This document shows positions 1 to 6,800 of a DNA stretch of 12,117 nucleotides, piece by piece. Origin of the DNA: Bryobacterales bacterium (GTDB lineage: Bacteria; Acidobacteriota; Terriglobia; Bryobacterales; Bryobacteraceae); the NCBI GenBank assembly GCA_025456495.1, contig JALOKO010000054.1, positions 1 through 12,117 on the forward strand. The letters run 5' to 3'. The notes under the pieces are model-generated. The model made no database searches. It was not told where the DNA came from and worked only from the letters and a program-made list of their open reading frames with translations. The translations under genes and the position numbers were made by a program. Numbering within the stretch: position 1 is the first letter of the stretch; the number at the start of each line of letters is the position of its first letter.

Positions 1-48
1 TGCGTATCCAGGGCCTCCCAGCAGCCTTGGGCGCTTCCCGTATTCTAG

Positions 49-89
49 CCCACCCGCCGGGGGCTGGGCGTCGGCGGACGTCGGGTGGG
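49..89. repeat. 8-bp inverted repeat upstream of the HAD gene
   Basis: CCCACCCG at 49-56 is matched exactly by its reverse complement CGGGTGGG at 82-89, with a 25-base GC-rich loop. It could form a hairpin ending transcription of a gene left of the window, but no T-run follows on either strand. With no visible gene in 1-179 its role is unknown; chance is possible in such GC-rich DNA. Confidence 0.3.
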
Positions 90-179
90 TGTCATCGCCC
101 CTTCAAACAAGCCGCGCCGCGCGCGTCCAGGCTGGGCGGCCATGTTATCCTCAACGTTTTTGCGCGACAAGGATTGTCC

Positions 180-848
180 ATGACACCGTTTACCGTTCAC
201 GAGGGCATCGGCCTGATTTTCGACATGGATGGAGTGATTCTGCATTCCAACCCCATCCACATGGAAAGCTGGCTGCTGTACCTGAAGCGGGAAGGGCTGC
301 CGGAGAGCGCCTTGAAGCCGGAGAAGATGTACGGCAAGCGGAACGACCAGATTTTCGCGGATCTGTATCCCGATGCCAGCCCGGAGGAGATCGCGCAGCG
401 TTCAAGGGACAAGGAAGCGTTGTATCGGGAGCTGATGGCCCCGCGATTGGAAGAGCAATTGACGCCGGGCTTGCGGGAGTTGCTGGAGTCCAACCGGCAC
501 CGTCCGATTGGGATGGGGACGAATGCGGAGCGCGCCAACGCGGACTTCGTGCTGGATGAAGCGCGGCTGCGGCCCTACTTCTGGACGGTGGTGGATGGCT
601 GGATGGTGGCGCGTCCGAAGCCTGCTCCGGACATCTATCTGCAGGTGGCCCACAACCTGGGGCTGCCCGCGCGCAACTGCATTATCTTTGAGGATTCCTA
701 TAGCGGGGTGACGGCCGGCCTGGCGGCGGGGGCCCGCGTGGTGGGGGTGACCAGCACGCACGCGGACTTCCCGCAACTGGACATGCACATCCGGGACTTT
801 ACCCAGCCGCAACTGGCGGACTGGTTGTCGCGCCAGCGCCCGGTGTAG
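180..848 (+). CDS. HAD-superfamily hydrolase, beta-phosphoglucomutase/phosphatase-like
   Basis: This 222-residue cytoplasmic protein belongs to the haloacid dehalogenase superfamily, which transfers or removes phosphate through a phospho-aspartate intermediate. All four motifs are visible. Motif I is FDMDGVI with nucleophile Asp15 and acid/base Asp17. Motif II is GMGTN with Thr114. Motif III is Lys147 in RPKPAPD. Motif IV is FEDSYSGV with Glu171-Asp172 for Mg2+. A helical cap at about residues 25-90 and the Asp-x-Asp layout fit subfamily I, which contains beta-phosphoglucomutase, phosphoglycolate phosphatase and sugar-phosphate phosphatases; the substrate cannot be told from sequence. The start at 180 is chosen because AAGGA lies about seven bases upstream and the protein then begins just before the first core strand. 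An in-frame ATG at 27 would add 51 residues unlike the family. The gene stands alone and converges on the ATPase gene. Confidence 0.9.
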   Translation: MTPFTVHEGIGLIFDMDGVILHSNPIHMESWLLYLKREGLPESALKPEKMYGKRNDQIFADLYPDASPEEIAQRSRDKEALYRELMAPRLEEQLTPGLRELLESNRHRPIGMGTNAERANADFVLDEARLRPYFWTVVDGWMVARPKPAPDIYLQVAHNLGLPARNCIIFEDSYSGVTAGLAAGARVVGVTSTHADFPQLDMHIRDFTQPQLADWLSRQRPV

Positions 849-878
849 CGGTTCGGCTTTTGGCCGCTACGCGGTGTT

Positions 879-946
879 GCCGGGCGCCGCAGGACGCCGG
901 GCGCCGCAGGATGCCGGGCGTCACAGGATGCCGGGCGTCACATTCT
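879..946. repeat. 17-bp tandem repeat, about four units
   Basis: Units start at 879, 896, 913 and 930, each 17 bases, of the form GCCGGGCGYCRCAGGAY. The first three are nearly identical, differing at a few C/T or G/A positions. The fourth matches for about 12 bases and then diverges. The array sits in the gap between the convergent HAD and ATPase genes. Within a unit I see no clear dyad that would make a terminator. It looks like a small minisatellite created by slippage; a role in transcript ends is possible but unproven. Confidence 0.8.
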
Positions 947-973
947 CCACCCAACCGGCCAAAGGCCACGGAT

Positions 974-1573
974 CTACTGGATGGTGCTGGCCCCGGGCGT
1001 TCCCAGGTCTTCGCTGGGGATATTGCGGTTGATGTGGTTGTCGAGGTTGATGACGTAGGTGTCCTTGGCCTCAATCAGGATGGGGGAATGGGTGGCCGCG
1101 ATGACGCGGAACTTCTTCTGGTCAACCAGTTCCATGAGCATCTTGAGGATACGCCGCTGGTTGCTGGGGGAGAGAGCCATTTCCGGTTCGTCCAACAGGA
1201 GGATGGCGCCATCGGGAAAGCTGGGGAAGGTCTGGCTGAACATGGAGAGCATCACCTGCCCGTGGCTGGCGGTTTGCAGAAACTCCAGCATTTCGTGCTG
1301 ACCCTCGAAGAGCTCAAGATGCGCGCGCGGGTTGTGTGCTTCGGCATCGAAGAGGAAGATGTTCTCAGTGTTGGCGCCCTGGGTATCCAGCCGGTAGATG
1401 TAGCCGTCCACCTGCTCACCCTTGAGGGCCAGATGGATGGAGTGCAGCAGGGTGGACTTGCCGCTGCCGTTCTCACCCTGGATAAGCGTCAGCGGGTGAC
1501 GCAGATCCATGACGATGGGCATGTGAAAATTGAGATGCACCAGCACCGGGTGCGCAAGGATTTTGAGAAACAT
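974..1573 (-). CDS. AAA/ABC-type ATPase of the COG3910 family
   Basis: This 199-residue protein is a single ABC-like nucleotide-binding domain without membrane segments. Walker A is GENGSGKST (33-41). A degenerate signature SHGQ (103-106) replaces the usual LSGGQ. Walker B is ILLLDEPEMALS (124-135) with catalytic Glu129, and the switch His162 lies in ATHSP. The SHGQ, DEPE-ALSP and ATHSPI combination is what I recall of COG3910 predicted ATPases, a family of unknown function related to RecF/OLD-type ATPases. COG3910 proteins are, from memory, usually about 230-260 residues, so this one is short, mainly at the N-terminus. The start at 1573 gives GGAG about 11 bases upstream. A longer frame opening at 1726 adds Pro/Arg-rich sequence that looks non-coding. 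It is convergent with the HAD gene and divergent from the aminotransferase, with no partner subunit nearby. The domain call is secure; the biological role is unknown. Confidence 0.85.
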   Translation of the reverse strand: MFLKILAHPVLVHLNFHMPIVMDLRHPLTLIQGENGSGKSTLLHSIHLALKGEQVDGYIYRLDTQGANTENIFLFDAEAHNPRAHLELFEGQHEMLEFLQTASHGQVMLSMFSQTFPSFPDGAILLLDEPEMALSPSNQRRILKMLMELVDQKKFRVIAATHSPILIEAKDTYVINLDNHINRNIPSEDLGTPGASTIQ

Positions 1574-1734
1574 AGGGTTCTGCTCCAAACCGTGCCTGAG
1601 GCGAGCCGCTGGGATGCGGCGCGCGTGGATGGCTCCACCACAAGGGTGTACAGATGATTGCCGGGCGTGGGAGTTCCAAGTCTTTTCTTGCGGGCCAGCG
1701 TGCGCCGTGCCCGGGCAGCCACGCATTCACCGCC

Positions 1735-2952
1735 ATGCAGCCTGACGCAGCCGCATTGACGCAACCTGTACGCTACTCCAGCCGCCTGCAGTGGGAGAGC
1801 GCCGAGAATCCCCTGGCCGCGATGCGGCGGCAACTGGAGGGGGAGGGCCGCGAGGTGCTGGACCTGACGGGGAGCAACCCGACTGGCTGCGGGCTGGGCG
1901 ACTGGGGCGATGCCATCGCGGCGGCGCTGGCCACGCCGGGCAGTGCGCGCTACCGTCCGCTGGCGCAGGGATTGCCGCGCTCCCGGGAGGCGGTGGCGGC
2001 CCACTACGCTGCGCTTGGGGTGGAGGTGGACCCCGGCCGGTTGATGCTGACGGCAAGCACCAGCGAATCCTATTCCCTGCTATTCCAATTGCTGTGCGAT
2101 GCGGGGGACGAGGTGCTGGCGCCAACGCCCGGCTATCCCCTGTTTGAGCACTTGGCGGGGCTGGCGGGGGTACGGCTGCGGACCTATGGATTGCGGTACG
2201 CCGGGGAATGGATGGTGGATTTCGCGGCGCTGGAGGCCGCGTTGCACCCTCGCACCCGGGCGGTGCTGGTGGTGAATCCGAACAACCCCACGGGTGGCTA
2301 TCTGCGCCAATGGGAACTGGACCGATTGCTGGCGCTGTGCGCGGCGCGCGGCTTGGCGCTGATTGGCGACGAGGTGTTTTGGGAGTATCCGCTGGAAGCC
2401 CGGGGGGAACGGACCTGCCTGGCGGCGGAGGTGCAATCGCCAGCGCTGCTGTTCAGCCTGGGTGGCCTTTCCAAGAGTGCGGGCATGCCGCAGATGAAGG
2501 TGGGATGGATGCTTGCGCGAGGGCCGCAAGCGGAATGCCAACGGGCGCTGGAGCGCTTGCGGTGGATCGCGGACACCTATCTTTCAGTATCGACGCCGGC
2601 GCAGGAGGCGCTGCCGGACCTGTTGCGCGTGGGCAGCGAAATCCGGGCGCAGATTCAACAGCGGCTGCGGACGAACCTGGCGCTGGTGAGGCGGTGGGCG
2701 CGCCGAGGGCGGCTGGTGTCGGCGTTGCCGGTGGAGGGGGGATGGAGCGTCATCCTGCGGCTGCCGGCGGCGATGGATGACCAGGAATGGTGCCGGTGGC
2801 TGCTGGGGAACGCGCATGTGTGGGTGCAGCCCGGTTACTTCTACGACCTGCCGGGCGGCCCGTATGTAGTGCTGAGCCTGCTAACGCCGCCGGATGCACT
2901 GGACGCGGGGTTGGGGCGCATCAGCAAAGTGGTGGAGGAGTGCGCGGGGTGA
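1735..2952 (+). CDS. PLP-dependent aminotransferase, class I/II (fold type I)
   Basis: This 405-residue cytoplasmic enzyme should transfer an amino group between an amino acid and a 2-oxo acid using pyridoxal phosphate. Visible motifs are NPNNPTGG (181-188, Asn184 contacts PLP), GDEVF (211-215, Asp212 pairs with the pyridine nitrogen) and SLGGLSKSAGMPQMKVGW (241-258) with Schiff-base Lys247. Differences from aspartate aminotransferase are Phe215 for the usual Tyr, Lys255 for the phosphate-binding Arg, and no C-terminal substrate-carboxylate Arg, since PYVVLSLLTPP (376-386) replaces the common yLRls. I recall SLLTPP and PQLKLGW variants from a subgroup of uncharacterised enzymes, so these may be subfamily traits. 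Start 1735 is chosen because residues before FSSRLxW-like YSSRLQW are then few. ATG 1654 has a better AAGGGTG ribosome site but adds 27 residues of unlikely sequence. The substrate is unknown. Confidence 0.9.
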   Translation: MQPDAAALTQPVRYSSRLQWESAENPLAAMRRQLEGEGREVLDLTGSNPTGCGLGDWGDAIAAALATPGSARYRPLAQGLPRSREAVAAHYAALGVEVDPGRLMLTASTSESYSLLFQLLCDAGDEVLAPTPGYPLFEHLAGLAGVRLRTYGLRYAGEWMVDFAALEAALHPRTRAVLVVNPNNPTGGYLRQWELDRLLALCAARGLALIGDEVFWEYPLEARGERTCLAAEVQSPALLFSLGGLSKSAGMPQMKVGWMLARGPQAECQRALERLRWIADTYLSVSTPAQEALPDLLRVGSEIRAQIQQRLRTNLALVRRWARRGRLVSALPVEGGWSVILRLPAAMDDQEWCRWLLGNAHVWVQPGYFYDLPGGPYVVLSLLTPPDALDAGLGRISKVVEECAG

Positions 2953-2990
2953 AGGGCGCGCTCCGCCACCGGGAACGGGAGTCGGCCACA

Positions 2991-3434
2991 CTACCAGCGC
3001 TGGTCGCGGTCGCCGCCACGGCGGTTGTAGCCGCCGCCACGGCCCGAATCGCCGGCACGGCCATAATCGCCGCCGCGGCCAGAATCGCCGCCGCGGCCAT
3101 AGTCTGCGCCGCGGCCCGAATCACCGCCGCGTCCATAGTCTGCGCCGCCGGACGCGCGACCGTAGCCGCCTCCGCCTCCGCCTTCGGTGCGGGGCCGGGC
3201 TTCGTTGATGACTAACGCGCGTCCGCCCATCTCACGGCCATTGCAGGCCTCAATGGCCTGCTCAGCCACCTGGCGGTCAGCGATCTCAACGAAGCCGAAA
3301 CCACGCGACTCTCCAGAGGTGCGGTCGCGGACGACACTGGCCTGCTCCAAGGGAAAACCAGCGTCGCTGAAGAAGGCGTGCAAGTCCTCTTCCATGGCCC
3401 GGAAGGGCAGGTTTCCCACATACAGTCTCACCAT
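2991..3434 (-). CDS. RRM-domain RNA-binding protein with RG-rich tail
   Basis: This 147-residue protein has one RNA recognition motif followed by a disordered Gly/Arg tail. The RRM covers about residues 2-80. RNP2 is LYVGNLPF (4-11) and RNP1 is RGFGFVEI (44-51), so the aromatic RNA-stacking positions Tyr5, Phe46 and Phe48 are kept. Residues 84-147 are almost only Gly, Arg, Asp, Ser and Tyr, with three 12-residue repeats. Bacterial proteins of this build, for example the cyanobacterial Rbp group, bind RNA, often in the cold, and are thought to act as RNA chaperones; their targets here are unknown. The start at 3434 is well supported by AGGAGA six bases upstream and by the RRM beginning at residue 2. 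The long frame continuing upstream to 3821 is not supported. The gene converges on the aminotransferase with a 38-bp gap. Confidence 0.93.
   Translation of the reverse strand: MVRLYVGNLPFRAMEEDLHAFFSDAGFPLEQASVVRDRTSGESRGFGFVEIADRQVAEQAIEACNGREMGGRALVINEARPRTEGGGGGGYGRASGGADYGRGGDSGRGADYGRGGDSGRGGDYGRAGDSGRGGGYNRRGGDRDQRW
3033..3140 (-). repeat. Three 36-bp coding repeats in the RRM protein tail
   Basis: Three in-frame 36-bp units encode DYGRGGDSGRGA, DYGRGGDSGRGG and DYGRAGDSGRGG, residues 99-134 of the RRM protein. A degenerate further unit follows up to the C-terminus. The units alternate Tyr with Arg-Gly pairs, the sticker pattern of RGG/YG-rich low-complexity tails. The near identity at DNA level suggests expansion by slippage, so copy number may vary between strains. 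Confidence 0.85.
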
Positions 3435-3440
3435 GCCAAT

Positions 3441-3446
3441 TCTCCT
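3441..3446 (-). promoter_or_regulatory. Ribosome binding site of the RRM gene
   Basis: On the minus strand AGGAGA lies six bases before the ATG at 3434. This site fixes the start of the RRM protein and excludes the longer frame. No convincing -35/-10 pair is visible in the next 100 bases upstream. Confidence 0.85.
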
Positions 3447-3669
3447 AAAATCCCTCAACACTGCGTGCGTTGGCCAGCAGGGGCGAGGTTGCCGGTGGGG
3501 TCGGCGGGGGCCTTCCGGGGTGTCGCTCCGCCTTGAAGACCCGACGAAGGCCGGGGGCGATTTCCTACGCTGGCGCGGAACGACGAGGGCTGCTGGCAGC
3601 GCGGGAAGGGGCGGGAAGGGACGGAGTGCGGGACGACAAACCAGACCGGACGGAACCGAACACGACCTC

Positions 3670-3702
3670 ACTTGCAGGAATCGCGGCCAACTGGCTGCAA
3701 GT
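3670..3702. repeat. Perfect 8-bp inverted repeat, 17-base spacer
   Basis: ACTTGCAG at 3670-3677 and CTGCAAGT at 3695-3702 are exact reverse complements. The centre-to-centre distance is 25 bases, about two and a half helical turns. The right arm shares its last T with a plus-strand TAGAAT box at 3702-3707. The layout could be a protein-binding site over a promoter or an RNA hairpin; neither is proven. Confidence 0.55.
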
Positions 3703-3804
3703 AGAATATCCGCGGATTGGGGAAATCTCAATGAAAAAGTGCGGGCCGAAAGCGTGAGGGCATTTGGCGTGGGGTGGAGACCAGATGGTGGGGCGGGAAC
3801 GGCG

Positions 3805-3846
3805 CCCGCGGGGAGCGCCATCCCGAGGGGGATGACGCTCCGCGGG
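3805..3846 (-). terminator. Long GC-rich hairpin after the IPT-repeat gene
   Basis: The two halves, 3805-3824 and 3828-3846, are complementary over about 18 pairs, with a two-base bulge and one mismatch that becomes a G-U pair in the minus-strand transcript. It begins 14 bases past the stop of the minus-strand IPT gene, the place expected for a 3' end structure. No T-run follows, so it is not a classical intrinsic terminator. A factor-assisted terminator or an RNA-stabilising stem-loop is more likely. Confidence 0.55.
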
Positions 3847-3859
3847 TGACGCCGACGGT

Positions 3860-6800
3860 CTAAAAGTTGGCCGTGCGGGCGGGGGAGCTGCCCACGCTGT
3901 TGGTGAGCGTGACGCTGACGCTTTGTACGGGGTTGGCGCCACCCTGGACGGTGAAGGGCACCGTGAGGCGGAAGGCGCTGCCGTTGGTGCGGCCGGGGTT
4001 GCTGTTGTACCAGGTGGTGGCGGCTTCGGAAAGCGGAATGGTGACCTGGGAGGTTTGGAGTCCGCTGCCCGATGGGGCGGTGAAGGTGAACAGTGCGCTG
4101 GTGAGGTCGCGGGGTGTGGAGAAGCCGGTGAGGCTGACGGTGAAGTTGTCGCCGTTGCGGGTGAGGGCGAGATCAAGGACCTGCGGGGCGCTGCGCGGGA
4201 TGACGATTTCCTGGTCCTGCGTAGGACCGCCGGTGATTTGAGCGCGGACCCGGATGGCGCCTGCAACCGTGCCGGTTTGGATGCGTTGCGGAGAGGCGTT
4301 GGGGAAGACCACCGCCGTGCTGTTGGCGGCAATCTGGAAGGTGGCGCTGCGGCCGGCATCGGTGCCGACAACGAAGCGGACATTGGGATCGTCCGCATTG
4401 TTGGTGGCGTTGGGGGTAAAGGTAATGGTGGCCACTCCGTTCAGGGGGAGCGGATAGGCCTGGGCGAGGGTGAGCACCACGTCGCGCTGTTCGCGGGGGG
4501 CTGGATTGGGAATAGGCGCGAAGCTGAGCGCGGGAATGGGCACGGCGGTGACGTTCAAGGCGAACTCGCGGCTGTCGGTGCGGTTGAGGGAATCTCGCAC
4601 GCTTAAGGTGAAGGTGCGGGATTCCGCCGTGGGAAGCGGGGTGCCGATGATGCGGAGGGTGTTGCTGGTGACGCTGGGAGCATCAAAGGAAAGCCCGGCG
4701 GGAAGGACAATGCCCGCAATCTGCCAGGTGTAGCCGGGGGTACCGCCGGTGGCCTGGATTTCGCCTGTGTAGGGGGTGCCGACAATGGCGTTCGGAAGCG
4801 AGGTGGTTGAGATGGTGGGGCGCACCACGTCCACCATCAGGGTGTAGGCGCGGGTGGCTTGGCGAAGGCTGGTGGTGGCCCGCACCTGGAAGCTGAGCTG
4901 GGCGGCGGCGGGGAAGGTCCCCTGGAGCATGCCGCCGCTGGTGATGGTGAGTCCGGCGGGTGCGTTCAGCAGGGTCCAGGTAACCACGGGCTGGCCCTGC
5001 GGGGGCGTTTGTTCCTGGGTGCTGAGGCCGGTGAGGCTTAACTGCTGTTGATAGGGAACGCCGATGACGGCGCTGGGGAGGGTGTCCGGCGCGATGCGCA
5101 GGGCGGACGGGAAGATGAGCAACTGTAGGTCGCGCGTGACCTGGGCGCCGGCGCCGTCACGGGCAATGACGCGGACGGGGACTTGACCGGCGGAGGTGGG
5201 GGTGCCCAGAATCCGTAGCGTGACGGGGTTGGCGGGGGTGGTGGCATTGGGCCGCTCCACTTGCAGGCCGACGGCCAGGAGGGCGCCCACGGTTTCGGTA
5301 GCGACATCCAACGTGTAGGGTGCGGTGCCGCCCGTGGCGGTGATGGTGACGCCCGTGCCGGTTGGGCCATAGGCTTCCCCGACTACGCCGGTGGGCAGAC
5401 TTTGGACGCTGATCTCCAGGCCCGGCGGGGGTGGAGGTGTGGGATCGCCCACCGTGAACTCCAGGGCATTGGAGACCTGGCCGCCGGGATTCCTGATGGT
5501 GACCGGCACGATGCGGGCCGTGGTGAGCAAGGCGGGGGGGATGGGCACCACGACGCTGGTGGGCGCCAGGCTGGTGGGGTTGAGGATGGTGCTGCCAAAC
5601 AGCAGAACGGCGCCCGGTGCGATGTTGCTGCCCGTGACGGTTAGCACCAGGTTGACGGTGGAGACGGGCGCGTTGGCGGGCGTGAGTTGGGTGAGGATGG
5701 GCGCGCCGCCGGCCGCCTGTACGGTGAATTCGACGACATTGGAGGAGGCCCCGCTGGGGTTCAACACCCGCACCTGGACGATGTCGGCCAGTTCCAGAAG
5801 GGTTGCCGGAACGGTGACCGTGATGCTGGTGCTGGTGGTGGCGCTGGGTGTCAACTGCGTGCCGCGGAAGAGAACGCGAGAACCCGAAACGAAGTTCGTT
5901 CCGGTGAGGGTTAAGACGGAGGCGGGGCTACCGGCGGGAAGCCGATCCGGCGCCAGACTGGTGATGGTGGGAGAATCCGCCTGAGCTGTCACGGTGAAGG
6001 ACTGAGAGCCGGAGAGCTTGCCGTCCGGGTTGCGGACGCTGACACTGACGGTGCGCGCCTCAGTAAGTTGCGCGGCGGGAAGGTTGGCGGTGAGCGAGTT
6101 CGCGTTCACAAAGGTGGTGGCGAGGTCTACGGTTCCAAAGCGCACCACCGCGCCGCTCTGAAAGCTGCTGCCGGTGACGGTGACTGTGAAGCCGCTGCCG
6201 TTCTGGACGGCGCTGGAGGGCGAGAGGGAAGTGAGGGTGGGAGGGGCCGCTTCGACGGTGAAGGGCTGGCCGGACGATAGCTGGCCATCCGGGTTGCGCA
6301 CGGTGATCTGCACGGTCTGCAAGGTGTTCAGCAATCCTGTGGGGATCACGGCGCCCAGGCTGCTGGCGCTATCGAAGGTGGTGGTGAGGTTGACGGCTCC
6401 GAAGCGCACCACGGCGCCACTTTGGAAGTTGCCGCCCGTAACCGTGATGGCGACGGCGCTGCTGCCCGCCACGGCAGTATTCGGACTCACCTGGCTGATG
6501 CTGGGCGCAAGGGCCAACACGCGGAAGGTGACCGGCAATGAGGTTTCGTCGTCCTCGGGCCGGCGAATGCGCAGTTCGACGTCGCGTACGGTTGTTAGTA
6601 AGGCGGCGGGAATGGTGGCCCGCAGGATGGTCCCTTCCAGCGTTGACGGCAGGATGTCGTTGCCAAAACGCAATCCCGGTGCGACGCCCGCGGCCTCGGT
6701 CTGGATTTGCAGCAAGGTGTCCGCACTGCCCACGGTCACGCTGGGCGGACTCACATTCAGGATCTGCGGAAGGAAGCGCTCGAACACATCAAAGGGCAAG

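Larger units (their letters stand above)
3435..3859. other. 425-bp gene-free region between RRM and IPT-repeat genes
   Basis: I see no convincing protein gene here. Reading rightwards it contains the RRM ribosome site, GC-rich sequence, the inverted repeat at 3670-3702, a TAGAAT-like box at 3702-3707, and the long hairpin at 3805-3846 just past the IPT gene stop. An eight-codon plus-strand frame at 3731-3757 starts MKKC and has GGGGAA seven bases upstream, but it leads into no gene. The RRM gene promoter should lie in this stretch but cannot be pinned down. Confidence 0.6.

Noticed and set aside
42..47. Minus-strand TAGAAT box as promoter of a gene to the left
   Set aside because: No -35 is visible at suitable spacing and fewer than 42 bases remain to look for a start.
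860..1657. 265-residue plus-strand open frame over the ATPase gene
   Set aside because: The opposite strand encodes intact Walker A, Walker B and switch motifs. The plus frame shows none and begins inside the 17-bp tandem repeat.
3435..3821. N-terminal extension of the RRM protein
   Set aside because: The RRM starts right after the ATG at 3434, which has an excellent ribosome site. The upstream frame is Pro/Arg-rich and crosses the hairpin and inverted repeat.
4544..5422. Cadherin or FN3 domains in the IPT protein
   Set aside because: The openings LPxxVxGxPY and the GTP-type turns fit the 'putative Ig' module better, and no calcium-binding DxD/DxNDN cadherin motifs are present.
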